Assembly (NCBI GenBank): GCA_947497245.1
Contig: CANMFO010000002.1
Span: forward strand, 744,001 to 808,000
Origin: an uncultured Flavobacteriaceae bacterium
GTDB taxonomy: Bacteria; Bacteroidota; Bacteroidia; Flavobacteriales; Flavobacteriaceae
Length of the DNA stretch: 64,000 bases
Reading direction: 5' to 3'
Shown here: piece by piece, positions 53,335-63,071 of the stretch
Layout: the number at the start of each line of letters is the position of its first letter
Numbering within the stretch: position 1 is the stretch's first letter
Program-made: the position numbers and the translations under genes
Notes under the pieces: generated by a model
Databases searched by the model: none
Told to the model about the DNA's origin: nothing
The model's input: only the letters and a program-made list of their open reading frames with translations

Positions 53335-55749
53335 TCATTCGGCCCGCAAACTTTTTACGGGATTGGTATTTGCCACTTTGAAAGCCTGATAGCCCACAGT
53401 GGTCAGGGCGATCAGCAAGGTTGCCAACCCACCGATCATGAATACCACTCCGGTGATGTCAATACGATAGGCGTAATCTTGGAGCCATTGGTCCATGAAA
53501 TACCATACAACGGGGGAGGCGATGCAAAAAGCAATGGCAATCAAAGCGACGAATTCTTTTGAGAACAGGTAGACAATGTTCTCTCGGGTCGCTCCGAGGA
53601 CCTTTCGAATACCTGCTTCCTTTATACGTTGTGCCACCATAAAGGAGGCCAACCCGAAAAGGCCCAGACAGCTCAGGAAAATGGCAATTGCCGCCGAAAT
53701 TTTGTACAATTGGGACAAGCGTTGTTCCTGTTGATAATAACTGGCGATTTCGTCGTCGAGAAAATGGTAGTCGAAAACATGGTCGGGAAAGGTTTGGTTC
53801 CATATTTTTTCAATTTCGACCAAGGCGGCAGGGGTGTCCCCCATCGCTAGTTTGACCCCCAACTGGTTGTACATGCTCTTAATGGGAGCCATGATCACAG
53901 GGGATATCCCATCCCTGAACGAATGGTCCTGAAAATCCTTCAATACCCCTACGATCGGACCCTTGATCCCGCCCCATAGATCAATAGTTTTGTTCAAGGC
54001 CTCTTCCGGCTCGGAGATCCCCAATTTTTTCAGTACGGTTTCGTTCACAAGAAATTCCGTACTTTCTTCAAGAGGGGTTAGTTTTCTTCCTGCTACCAGG
54101 GGCATTTTGTAGGTGTCTATGTATGCGTGGTCGGTCGCCTTTACAATGGAATAAAAATCCGTGTTTTCAGAAGATTGGTTAAAATTGAAACTGCTCCAGT
54201 TGTTCCCGTTTTCGTCAATTGGCGTGTTGGAGCCGAAACTGACATTTTGAACTCCGTTTACCGATAGCAGCACAGTACGCAAATGGTCCAGTTTGGCCAC
54301 AGCGGCACTATCCCCCGGGACGGCCAAATTGATTATCGCCTCTTTATCGAAACCCAAGGGTTGGTTCATGAAGTAATCCATCTGCTTTGCTATGATGAAA
54401 GTGCCGATGATCAGTGCCTGGGCTATTACAAATTGGAATACCACGAGACCTCTGCGTAGCGAGATACCTTTTGGCCCCACCTTGGCCACTTTGTTCTTTA
54501 AGGCCTCCACCGAATTGAAGCCAGAAAGGACCGCCGAGGGGTAAAACCCGGCCAATAGTGTGACCACAACGGTGATCAAGCTTAGGAATAGGGGTATTTG
54601 GACGGTGCCCATAGCGGCTGGTGTCAGGGGCAGACCCAGCAATTCGCCAACTTGGTCTATGGCCATATAGGAGATTACGATGGCCAATAGCACCGACAGC
54701 AATACAATTAAAAAAGTTTCCGTCAAGAACTGTATCCTAAGCTGGAGCTTGTTGCTGCCCAATACCTTTCGGACCCCGATTTCCTTGGAACGGTTGACGG
54801 TCTGTGCCGTGGTCAGGTTTACAAAATTCACGCAGGCGATCAGCAGTATAAATGCGGCTATGATCCACAGTACGTTGATCAGTCCCATGCTGATACTTTT
54901 TCTACTGAAATTTCCAGATTCCGTATCAAAATGGATCTGGGCCAAAGACTGGACCAGATGGGTATCGTTGTTTCCATCGGGCTTATTCTCTTTGGCAAGT
55001 ATTGCCAATTGGGCGTTTACCGATGCTTCCGATGTGTTGGGCCTTACCAGTACAAAACAACCAAAATTGCCATTGGTCCCGTCCCAATTGTCCGATTTTG
55101 GAAATTTGGAGGTAAATCCGGTACCATACGCTATAACGGCCTTGATTTGAAGATCGGTATTGTCGGGAACGGATTCGAGAACCCCCGTAACCTTGAGCAG
55201 CTCGGTATTGTTTGTCTTGATGGTTCCGCCCATTGCGTTTTTCCAACTGCCAAAGTACCTATCGGCTGTCTCCCTCGTGAGCACAACGGAATTGGGCTGA
55301 TGCAATGAGCCCGCACTACCGGCCAACCATGCGAAATCAAAAATACGGAACAGGCTGGGCTCCGCAAAGAACACACCGTCCGCTTCCTTGAATTTTTTTG
55401 TGGTTTTCCCCGTCCCGTCCAATACCTGGATTTGTGTGCCCTCAACCAAAAAAATGGATGAAACTTCCTCGACCTGTGGAATATTGGCCTTTATTGCCCC
55501 GGGTAAGGGGTAAGGTACTCCACTTCCGGTAAAGGGTTCGGGCTCACTTTCATGGTGGTACTCGGTCAATACCCGATATATCTGATCTTTTTTGGCGTGG
55601 TAATTGTCAAAACTGAGCTCAAATTCAATGATTATGAATATCAATAGGCATACAGCAATACCAACGGCCAAGCCGCCAATATTTATGACCGTATGGCCTT
55701 TTCTACGGACCAGGTTCCTCCATGCGATTTTTAGATGATTTTTGTACAT
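53335..55749 (-). CDS. P18: FtsX/MacB-type ABC permease (FQFVIAQ subgroup)
   Basis: 804 residues. Start MYKNHLKIAWRNLVRRKGH, His51 in DNYH. Coupling helices are KEIGVRKVLGS (322-332) and KEAGIRKVLGA (710-720); Ala replaces Ile in the second, unique here. The tail is NPVKSLRAE. FQFVIAQALIIG in the fifth membrane segment and a DGTNGNFGCFVLV-type stretch place it with P12 and P2. The early part of periplasmic domain 1 has SGVPYPLPGAIK. It lies 22 bp downstream of P19 (only an A/T stem-loop seen there) and 26 bp upstream of P17. Confidence 0.95.
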   Translation of the reverse strand: MYKNHLKIAWRNLVRRKGHTVINIGGLAVGIAVCLLIFIIIEFELSFDNYHAKKDQIYRVLTEYHHESEPEPFTGSGVPYPLPGAIKANIPQVEEVSSIFLVEGTQIQVLDGTGKTTKKFKEADGVFFAEPSLFRIFDFAWLAGSAGSLHQPNSVVLTRETADRYFGSWKNAMGGTIKTNNTELLKVTGVLESVPDNTDLQIKAVIAYGTGFTSKFPKSDNWDGTNGNFGCFVLVRPNTSEASVNAQLAILAKENKPDGNNDTHLVQSLAQIHFDTESGNFSRKSISMGLINVLWIIAAFILLIACVNFVNLTTAQTVNRSKEIGVRKVLGSNKLQLRIQFLTETFLIVLLSVLLAIVISYMAIDQVGELLGLPLTPAAMGTVQIPLFLSLITVVVTLLAGFYPSAVLSGFNSVEALKNKVAKVGPKGISLRRGLVVFQFVIAQALIIGTFIIAKQMDYFMNQPLGFDKEAIINLAVPGDSAAVAKLDHLRTVLLSVNGVQNVSFGSNTPIDENGNNWSSFNFNQSSENTDFYSIVKATDHAYIDTYKMPLVAGRKLTPLEESTEFLVNETVLKKLGISEPEEALNKTIDLWGGIKGPIVGVLKDFQDHSFRDGISPVIMAPIKSMYNQLGVKLAMGDTPAALVEIEKIWNQTFPDHVFDYHFLDDEIASYYQQEQRLSQLYKISAAIAIFLSCLGLFGLASFMVAQRIKEAGIRKVLGATRENIVYLFSKEFVALIAIAFCIASPVVWYFMDQWLQDYAYRIDITGVVFMIGGLATLLIALTTVGYQAFKVANTNPVKSLRAE

Positions 55750-55771
55750 AATCCAATTTTTTGAAATTCGT

Positions 55772-58135
55772 TCACTCTTCCTTAAGCGCTAATATGGGAT
55801 TTCGATTGGCCGCCAGGACCGTCTGGGTACTTACGGTAAAAACTGTAACCACCAGGACCAATGCCCCCGCCGCAACAAAGTACCAAAGGTTGCTCCCTGT
55901 ATTATAGGCAAACCCGGAAAGCCAGTTATGGGTGAGCAGATGGCTTATGGGCAATCCAACAAATATGGCGACCAGCACCAACTTCACGAATTCACTCGAT
56001 AGCAAGAACGATATATGGGCACTGCTGCCACCCAAAACCTTGCGGATCCCAATTTCTTTCTTTCGTCGTTCCGCAGTAAAGGATACCAATCCAAAAAGGC
56101 CCAGACACGAGATGATTATAGCCAAGGCCGCAAAGTATTGGGACAAGGTGGACACCCTTTGTTCGGACTGGTACAGCTCTTGGTAGTTCTCATCCAAAAA
56201 CTTGTAATCGAACAAAAAGCCCGGATTGTATCCTTGATAAAAGTCCGCCAATGAAGCCAGGGTTTCCTTTTCCCTGCCCGCCGCTATTTTTATCATGAAC
56301 TTGGAGATTCTATCGGGCCACAAATTGATAATCATGGGTTTGATGTCCTCATGGAGCGATTCAAAATGGAAATCTTTGGCCACTGCGATGATCTCTCTGT
56401 CCATACCTCGAAAATTAATGGTCTTTCCTACGGGATCTTTCAATTGCATATGGGCAATGGCAGCTTCGTTCAGGATGACCTTGGTGTCTTCAGAGGCAAA
56501 ATCCTTGGAGAACGTCCTGCCTTCCACCAGTTCTATATCCAGCATTTCCAGTAAATCGTAATAGGCGATCATGTTCTGAAATTGGGTGTGATCGTTGGGA
56601 TCTTTTCCCTCCCAATGAAAACCACCAACGCCCCATCCTTGATTGGTCATTTTGTTCCGGCTACTGGAAGCGCTGACAACGCCGGGTATGTTTTTCAGCT
56701 CTGACAGGAAAGTATCCATATGGTCATTGTCCATTGTTTTTCCCTCCCGGTCAAAATGAATGATCTGCTCTTTGTTGTAGCCCAGGTTTTTGTTCTGGAT
56801 AAACTCGATTTGTTCGTGTACCACCAGAACGGAAACAATGAGGACCACCGAAACGGTATATTGGATAATAACAAGCCCTTTTCTCGTCCATACTTCCCCA
56901 ACAGAAGCGTTCAATCTCCCTTTTAGGATCGCGATGGGTTTAAAGCCCGAGAGGTACAGGGCCGGATAGCTGCCAGAGAGCAGTCCGGTAAATAGGGCAA
57001 TGCCCAAAAGGGAAAGTACAAATCCGATGTCAAAGCTGATGTGCAGCTGTTTTCCGGTAATCAGGTTAAATTCCGGCAGCAACAAGGCCACATAGATCAG
57101 GGAGAGCAGCAGTGCCATAAAGGACAGGGCCACGGCTTCAGTCAAATATTGGAAAATCAGCGTTTTTCTGTTCGCCCCGACCACTTTCTTTATGCCTATC
57201 TCCTTAAGCCTCCGGGAAGCCCTTGCGGTGGACAGGTTCATAAAATTGATACAGGCGATGATCAGTATAAAAAGGGCAATAGTTGAAAATAGTTTTACAT
57301 AAGTGATCCTGCCTCCGGCCTGTATGCCATTTTCGTATTTTCCATACAGATATTCATCCGAGTATTTTTGGATAAAAGGGGCTCGGTGTGTCTGCCTGTT
57401 GCCCGTCTGTTCCCTGATAAAATCATGGATTTTTTCGTTGAAGGCCATGACATCGGTGCCCGGTTGCATGTCCAGATAAACATAGGTCGATTGGCTGCCC
57501 CAATCCATAAGGTTGGGCTGCGACGGGATGAGTTCCTCATAGGAAAGAACAAAATCGAACTTTTCCGAAGCGTGCCGGGAAATGTCCCGGAAAACACCTG
57601 CCACCGTGTATTTTTCCTTATGTTGAAGATCGATCGTCTCTCCCATAGCAGCTTCGGGAGAACCGAATAGGGTATTTGCCATGGTCTCCGATAGCACCAT
57701 GGTGCCCGTATCGGCCCAGAGCTTGTTTTTGTCCCCCTTGATCAGTGGAAAGGAGAAAACCTTAAAAAAATCCTTGCTCACATAATGCCCGTCTGCCTTT
57801 ACGGTTTCCTTTTCCTTGGAAAGGGTAGCGTTGTCCAGGTATTTTGCGACCTGCACGGCACGGACCACTTCCGGCATTTCCTCGAGCAACAGGAGTGCCA
57901 TGTTTCCTGAGGTTACCTGATTTGCAATGGTACGCCCCGGAAATTCATAAAACTCCTTCAAATGAAAAATACGATCATTGTCATGAAACTTGTCCATTTG
58001 CAATTCATCATTTACCCACAAGTATATCAGGATGGTACAGGTCAAAGCAGTGGACAGCCCCACACTATTGATGAAAAAGGAAAACTTATACCTTAAGATA
58101 TTTCTCCTAAAAAGTTTTAAATGATGTCTTAACAT
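55772..58135 (-). CDS. P19: FtsX/MacB-type ABC permease (KHN-LF-RNIK subgroup)
   Basis: 787 residues from the ATG at 58135 (MLRHHLKLFRRNILRYK). The nine-codon upstream extension is in the gap and off-pattern. VNDELQMDKFHDN at 41-53 gives His51. GGRITYVKLF (274-283) precedes TM2. Coupling helices are KEIGIKKVVGA (311-321), the Lys type, and KEIGIRKVLGG (693-703). The tail is NPILALKEE, similar in its EE ending to P3-P6 although it sits 32 kb away among LRTE genes. It is the displaced member of the P3-P4-P5 group. It lies 55 bp downstream of P20 and 22 bp upstream of P18. Confidence 0.95.
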   Translation of the reverse strand: MLRHHLKLFRRNILRYKFSFFINSVGLSTALTCTILIYLWVNDELQMDKFHDNDRIFHLKEFYEFPGRTIANQVTSGNMALLLLEEMPEVVRAVQVAKYLDNATLSKEKETVKADGHYVSKDFFKVFSFPLIKGDKNKLWADTGTMVLSETMANTLFGSPEAAMGETIDLQHKEKYTVAGVFRDISRHASEKFDFVLSYEELIPSQPNLMDWGSQSTYVYLDMQPGTDVMAFNEKIHDFIREQTGNRQTHRAPFIQKYSDEYLYGKYENGIQAGGRITYVKLFSTIALFILIIACINFMNLSTARASRRLKEIGIKKVVGANRKTLIFQYLTEAVALSFMALLLSLIYVALLLPEFNLITGKQLHISFDIGFVLSLLGIALFTGLLSGSYPALYLSGFKPIAILKGRLNASVGEVWTRKGLVIIQYTVSVVLIVSVLVVHEQIEFIQNKNLGYNKEQIIHFDREGKTMDNDHMDTFLSELKNIPGVVSASSSRNKMTNQGWGVGGFHWEGKDPNDHTQFQNMIAYYDLLEMLDIELVEGRTFSKDFASEDTKVILNEAAIAHMQLKDPVGKTINFRGMDREIIAVAKDFHFESLHEDIKPMIINLWPDRISKFMIKIAAGREKETLASLADFYQGYNPGFLFDYKFLDENYQELYQSEQRVSTLSQYFAALAIIISCLGLFGLVSFTAERRKKEIGIRKVLGGSSAHISFLLSSEFVKLVLVAIFVGLPISHLLTHNWLSGFAYNTGSNLWYFVAAGALVLVVTVFTVSTQTVLAANRNPILALKEE

Positions 58136-58154
58136 GGTTCTCTTTTTTCTGATA

Positions 58155-58173
58155 CTGGACAAAACAAGTCCAG
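58155..58173. other. Hairpin between P20 and P19
   Basis: CTGGAC and GTCCAG form a perfect 6-bp GC-rich stem with a 7-nt loop in the 55-bp gap, about 20 bp before the P19 start. On the transcribed strand the loop side reads TTGTTTTG. There is no terminating T-run after the stem. Confidence 0.4.
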
Positions 58174-58190
58174 AACCCGTTGATATTATT

Positions 58191-60602
58191 TCATTCGGTC
58201 CGTAGACTTTCCACAGGGTTCACAACTGCCGCCTTAATGGCATGGTAGCTAACGGTCGTTGTGGCAACAACGGCTACCAATAGGCCTACCCAGATAAAGG
58301 TCAGGGGGTTGATGTCTATGCGATACTCATAATTTTGGATCCAACTTTGCATGGCGAACCAAGCCAATGGCATGGCGATCAACAGGCTGATCATCACCAA
58401 TTTTAAAAAGTGGAACGAAATCATGGAAACAATGCCCTTTACCGATGCCCCCATTACCTTTCGAATACCAATTTCCTTGGTACGCAGTTCGATCAAGAGC
58501 AGCGAAATGGCAAAAAGGCCCAAGCAGGACAGGAAAATGGCTATTCCCGAGGCCATTCCGAAAATTCGGGTCATGATGCTTTCTCCCTCGTACCAGGCCT
58601 GTAGGTTCTCATCGAGGAAGGAAGCATTGAATACGGGACTGGATGTGACCTTCTCCCAAACCTCTGAAAGCTGCCCCAAGGTGGCCATGGGATCATCCGA
58701 TCGAACCTTAAGAAAAATGTAGTTGATGGCCTCCGTTGATGATAGGTGCAGGGCGATGGGCAGTTCTTTTTCCGACGGGGAATAGGCATTAAAATCGGGC
58801 ACTACACCGATTATTTGATTTCCCGGGGCCGCATCTTCCCCACCCAGGTATTTTCCCACCGGGTCCGCTTCTCCCATGGCCCGGGCAAAACTTTCCGTGA
58901 CCACAAGGGCGTTTGTACTATCGGTAGCAAAGTCCGGGTTAAAATCCCTCCCTTTTACAATGGGAATTTGCAGGGTTTTTAGAAAATCGAAATCGGCAAG
59001 GAGCCAATAGGTCGAAATTTGATTTTGATTGTATTCCAGACCCACAGTTCCCCTGGAGGTAACCCTGTCCCTTCCCCGTCCCAAATTACTTCCGGCCCCG
59101 CAGATCGAAACGACGGTAGGGTCGTTGGCCATTTCATTGCGCATTCTGGCCAATACCTTTCGCCCGTCCAATGCGTTGCCCACAGGAATGCTGACGACCT
59201 GTTCCCGTTCAAAGCCTATGGGTTTATGCTTCAAAAAATCCAATTGTTGGCTGGCGATCACACTAATGCATATCAGCAAACTGGAAATGGCAAATTGGCT
59301 TACCAAAAGGATATTTCGGAGCAGCCCGGGCTTCTTGGTCGAAACGTTTCCCTTAAGAATTTCAACCAGTCCAAAATTGGACATTTTAAGAGCTGGGTAC
59401 CCTCCTGCAATTAGGGTGACAGCTAAAAAGACACTCAGGAGAATGGTCAAAAAAGCAGGCTGGAACAAAGTGGAAATCTCAATGCCTACATCAAACTGTG
59501 TGTTGAAGGCCGGTAACAGTTGGTACGCGCCCCAGATTCCAAGAATAAAACCGATAAAATAGAGGACAAAAGCTTCTCCCCATAATTGAGCGAACAATTG
59601 TCCCTTATGAGCGCCCAAGGTCTTGCGGACACCCAGTTCACGACTTCTTCCGAAAGAATGTGCCATGTTGAGGTTCACAAAATTGAAGCAGGCGATCAAA
59701 AGGATGAAGGCGCCCAAGGCCATTATGGCATATACCAATGCCAAAGGCGCGCTCCGTTCCCCCGAAAAATGAATGTCATCAATATTGGTAAGGTTTAAAC
59801 TGAGTAGTTCATGTGTTTCAGTGGCCTCGGGGCGTTCGCTTTTGAGCTGGGCCAATTGATCGGGATAGTATTTCTCCACTATGTCGATCAATTTGTTCTC
59901 GACCGTTCTTTGATCGCTATTTTCCGATATCTTGACAAAAACGTTGGAGGAATTGTTGCTCCAATCATTTTTAAGGGCGTTGTAGTCTGCCAAGGATTCG
60001 ATCCGCGCGATGGCGTCGAATCGGATACTGGAGTTTCTTGGACAGTCCTTGATCACCGCGGAGACTGTATAAAATTTCGCCTCTCCGGTTTTCCCGATCT
60101 TGACTTCCTTACCTATAGGGTCGATATCCCCAAAAATGATCGTGGCCATACGCTCGCTCAGGGCAATGCTTCGGATATCGGTAAGTACGGTAGTGCTATT
60201 TCCCTTTACTAGGGGAAAATTGAAGAGCTCAAAGAATTCGGGATCGGTCCTTGTTATTGAACCTTCAATAGCGATATCGCCATGGGACATGAGCTCATAT
60301 CTGCCCCTGTTGATCCTAACCGCCGCTTCTATATCCGAAATGTCCTCTTTAAGTGCCGGTAGTAGTGGCAACGGCATTTGGGAACTCATGTCGACCCCCT
60401 GGGCCGAATGGGAAAATCGGGAGGTTTTGAACAATTGGGACCTGTCCTTGTGGAAGGAATCATAGCTCAAATGGAAATAAGCGGTCAAAAAAAGTAGGGT
60501 ACAGACCGAAAATGCGATGGCCAACCCAAGAATATGAATAATGGAATGCAGCTTGTTCCTCCTGATATTTCTCCAAGCGATTTTCATATAGTTCCGAATC
60601 AT
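58191..60602 (-). CDS. P20: FtsX/MacB-type ABC permease
   Basis: 803 residues from the ATG at 60602 (MIRNYMKIAWRNIRRN); eight further codons upstream are open but off-pattern. His51 is in YDSFH. TM1 is atypical (IIHILGLAIAFSVCTLLFL). Coupling helices are RELGVRKTLGA (321-331), preceded by NMAHSFGRS, and KEIGIRKVMGA (709-719). In the C-terminal block Ile follows the invariant Trp (WIQNYE) where the others have Leu. The tail is NPVESLRTE. The gap to P19 is 55 bp and that from P21 is 50 bp; both contain 6-bp hairpins. Confidence 0.95.
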   Translation of the reverse strand: MIRNYMKIAWRNIRRNKLHSIIHILGLAIAFSVCTLLFLTAYFHLSYDSFHKDRSQLFKTSRFSHSAQGVDMSSQMPLPLLPALKEDISDIEAAVRINRGRYELMSHGDIAIEGSITRTDPEFFELFNFPLVKGNSTTVLTDIRSIALSERMATIIFGDIDPIGKEVKIGKTGEAKFYTVSAVIKDCPRNSSIRFDAIARIESLADYNALKNDWSNNSSNVFVKISENSDQRTVENKLIDIVEKYYPDQLAQLKSERPEATETHELLSLNLTNIDDIHFSGERSAPLALVYAIMALGAFILLIACFNFVNLNMAHSFGRSRELGVRKTLGAHKGQLFAQLWGEAFVLYFIGFILGIWGAYQLLPAFNTQFDVGIEISTLFQPAFLTILLSVFLAVTLIAGGYPALKMSNFGLVEILKGNVSTKKPGLLRNILLVSQFAISSLLICISVIASQQLDFLKHKPIGFEREQVVSIPVGNALDGRKVLARMRNEMANDPTVVSICGAGSNLGRGRDRVTSRGTVGLEYNQNQISTYWLLADFDFLKTLQIPIVKGRDFNPDFATDSTNALVVTESFARAMGEADPVGKYLGGEDAAPGNQIIGVVPDFNAYSPSEKELPIALHLSSTEAINYIFLKVRSDDPMATLGQLSEVWEKVTSSPVFNASFLDENLQAWYEGESIMTRIFGMASGIAIFLSCLGLFAISLLLIELRTKEIGIRKVMGASVKGIVSMISFHFLKLVMISLLIAMPLAWFAMQSWIQNYEYRIDINPLTFIWVGLLVAVVATTTVSYHAIKAAVVNPVESLRTE

Positions 60603-60613
60603 AATGCTCTTTT

Positions 60614-60636
60614 TTGACCTGACCACGATCGGTCAA
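60614..60636. other. Hairpin between P21 and P20
   Basis: TTGACC pairs with GGTCAA (6 bp, 11-nt loop); an alternative TGACC/GGTCA pairing with a 6-nt loop uses the same right arm. It lies in the 50-bp gap, about 12 bp before the P20 start. Confidence 0.3.
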
Positions 60637-60652
60637 GTGCGGTTATTTTAGC

Positions 60653-63019
60653 TCATTCCGTGCGCAGACTTTTTATGGGGTTGGCGTGCGCTGCCCTCAG
60701 ACTTTGAAAACTTACCGTTGACAGTGCTACGAACAACACCGCAAACCCTGCCAGGGCAAACATCCACCAGTGGATTTCAATATGGAACGCGAATCCCTGT
60801 AACCATTGGTTCATGGCATACCAAGCAATGGGGATGGCCACCAAAAAGGCAATAAGGACCAGTTTCAGGAAATCTTTGGAGAGCATGTTCACCAGTCGCA
60901 TGGCACTGGCCCCCAAGACCTTTCGAATTCCAATTTCCTTGAAACGTTGCTCGGCCATAAAGGCCGACAGCCCATAAAGGCCCAGACAGGAAATGAAAAT
61001 GGCAAGAAGGGCAAATACGTTAAAAATGGTACCCATTTGCTGTTCCCCTTTATATTGGGCATCCAGATCGCTATCCACAAAATTATAGGTCAGGGGATAG
61101 GCCGGGTTTAACGAACCATAGATCTCTTCGAGGGCGGCAATGGTGCTTTCTGTGGCTCCCGGTGCCGTTTTCACAACGGTGATGGACGCTCCTTCACGGT
61201 ACTGCAGCACCAAGGGCTCTATGGCGTATTGGAGAGGTTTGTAATTGAAGTCTTCCACCACGCCTATTACGGTGCCCTTATCTCCCCTAAATGTCAGGCT
61301 TTTGCCAATAGCCTCTTCCACATCCATTCCCATTACCCTGGCCGCGGTCTCATTGATCAGATAGTCGTGGTTTTCGTAGGAAGTCTTTGAAAAGCCCCTG
61401 CCCTCAAGAAGATTCATCTGAAAAACATCCAAGAAAGCTTCATCCGTAACCAAATGTGGAAAAAGTATCTGTTGATTTGGGTCTTTTCCGTCCCAGTGAA
61501 TGTCAAAATCCCCGGTGACCAGGTTGGCCGGAAGGTCCGAAATGATGGAAAAATTACTGGTCAACGGATTTTGTGCCAAGGCGGTCCGTAATGCGTCCTG
61601 CTTGCCCCATACTTCCCCTTCCATAGGGATGTATATCAAATTGGATTTGTCATATCCCAGGTTTTTGTTCTTTATAAAATTCAGTTGTTCGTAAATGACC
61701 ATGGTACCGATCAGTAGTAGAACGGAAACCACAAATTGCGAAACCACCAATCCGTTTCTGAAAACGAGGTTGTACTTGGAGCGTTTCTTGCGTCCCTTCA
61801 ATACTTCTATCGGTTTAAATCCGGATAGGAACAGGGCCGGATAACTTCCTGAGATCAGGCCCGTCACCAGCGCTATGGCCAACAATGCGACCCAAAGACC
61901 CATATCTCCCAGATGGAAGGCCAATTGCTTTTGTGCCAGATCATTAAAGGTGGGCAATAGGAAATACACCAGTGCGATGGCGACAATCAGCGAAAGAAAG
62001 GAAATCATCAGTGATTCCCCTAGAAACTGCAGTACGAGTTGGCTGCGACCGGCCCCGATCACCTTGCGGAGGCCCACTTCCTTAGACCTTCTTGACGACC
62101 GTGCCGTGGCCAAGTTCATATAATTGATGCAGGCCACAATTAAAATAACGAAGGCCACGATAAAGAAAATGTTCACATATTGGATGTTCCCATGGCCCGG
62201 TACATCTATTTGCAGATTCGAATGCAGATGAATGTCCCGCAAAGGCTGTAAATTGAAGGAGATTTCAAATTCGGTAATTCGGGCTGCGTAGATTTCGTCG
62301 ATTCGCTCCACCATTTTGGAAAGGTCCTCTGCAGAGGATATGGCGCCCTTTTCAAATTGGAAATATCCATAAAAATTAAAACTGTTCCATACCTTGTTGA
62401 TCAGATCGGAATCGGTTTTCGCATGATAGGCCATGGGCAGGATCATGTTGAACTGCAAGTGCGAATTGCTTGGAACATCGGCCAAAACGCCCGTGACCGT
62501 AAAGGTGTCCCTATTGTCCACTTTGATGGTCTGGCCCAGTGCCCTTTCGGCCCCAAAAAACTTCTTGGCCGTGGTTTCGGTAATTAAGATTCCATCGGGC
62601 CGGGCGAGGGCCGTCTTCGAATCCCCTTCGATTAGCGGAAATGTAAATACCTCCAAAAAATTGGCATCCGCAAAAAAGACCGGCTCTTCCTTATACTTCT
62701 GATCCTTTATCTCGATCAGGGCCTCAAAAGGGGAACTCAGGCGAAGACTTGATTTTATTTCCGGCACCAGATCCGGCAATTCCTCTACCATACCTGCGGG
62801 ACTTACGGCAGCCTTAAAATCTTCATTGGCGATTGCGGTCAGTCTGTATATCTCGTCAGAATGGGTATGAAAGGCGTCGTAGCTCACCTCGTTCTGCACC
62901 CAAAGCAGTATAAGAATACTGCAGGCCATACCAATGGCCAGTCCGCCGACATTCAACAAGGAGTACCATTTGTATTGAACAAAATTTCTCCAAGCGATCT
63001 TTATATAGTTTTTAAACAT
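60653..63019 (-). CDS. P21: FtsX/MacB-type ABC permease
   Basis: 788 residues. Start MFKNYIKIAWRNFVQYK, His51 in YDAFH. Periplasmic domain 1 begins unusually compactly (AVSPAGMVEELPDLVPEIKS). Coupling helices are KEVGLRKVIGA (313-323), preceded by ATARSSRRS, and KEIGIRKVLGA (694-704). The tail is NPIKSLRTE. The segment before TM2 includes DVPGHGNIQYVNIF in place of GGRIxYVxLF. Domain 2 contains YLINETAARVMGMD and VIGVVEDFNYKPL. It lies 52 bp downstream of P22, the gap holding the most extended imperfect hairpin of the array, and 50 bp upstream of P20. Confidence 0.95.
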   Translation of the reverse strand: MFKNYIKIAWRNFVQYKWYSLLNVGGLAIGMACSILILLWVQNEVSYDAFHTHSDEIYRLTAIANEDFKAAVSPAGMVEELPDLVPEIKSSLRLSSPFEALIEIKDQKYKEEPVFFADANFLEVFTFPLIEGDSKTALARPDGILITETTAKKFFGAERALGQTIKVDNRDTFTVTGVLADVPSNSHLQFNMILPMAYHAKTDSDLINKVWNSFNFYGYFQFEKGAISSAEDLSKMVERIDEIYAARITEFEISFNLQPLRDIHLHSNLQIDVPGHGNIQYVNIFFIVAFVILIVACINYMNLATARSSRRSKEVGLRKVIGAGRSQLVLQFLGESLMISFLSLIVAIALVYFLLPTFNDLAQKQLAFHLGDMGLWVALLAIALVTGLISGSYPALFLSGFKPIEVLKGRKKRSKYNLVFRNGLVVSQFVVSVLLLIGTMVIYEQLNFIKNKNLGYDKSNLIYIPMEGEVWGKQDALRTALAQNPLTSNFSIISDLPANLVTGDFDIHWDGKDPNQQILFPHLVTDEAFLDVFQMNLLEGRGFSKTSYENHDYLINETAARVMGMDVEEAIGKSLTFRGDKGTVIGVVEDFNYKPLQYAIEPLVLQYREGASITVVKTAPGATESTIAALEEIYGSLNPAYPLTYNFVDSDLDAQYKGEQQMGTIFNVFALLAIFISCLGLYGLSAFMAEQRFKEIGIRKVLGASAMRLVNMLSKDFLKLVLIAFLVAIPIAWYAMNQWLQGFAFHIEIHWWMFALAGFAVLFVALSTVSFQSLRAAHANPIKSLRTE

Positions 63020-63034
63020 GGTTCCCGTTTTTTG

Positions 63035-63055
63035 CCCGTTCTTTCAAAGGACGGG
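63035..63055. other. Imperfect hairpin between P22 and P21
   Basis: CCCGT-T-CTTT mirrors AAAG-G-ACGGG around one base, a 21-bp near-palindrome with one non-complementary pair, 16 bp before the P21 start. As RNA it would fold with 7-8 pairs and a short loop. There is no T-run on the transcribed side. Confidence 0.4.
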
Positions 63056-63071
63056 TCGCTGTTGTTTTATT

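Noticed and set aside
55752-55768. AATTT/AAATT stem-loop between P19 and P18
   Set aside because: The stem is A/T only, short and expected by chance in an AT-rich gap.
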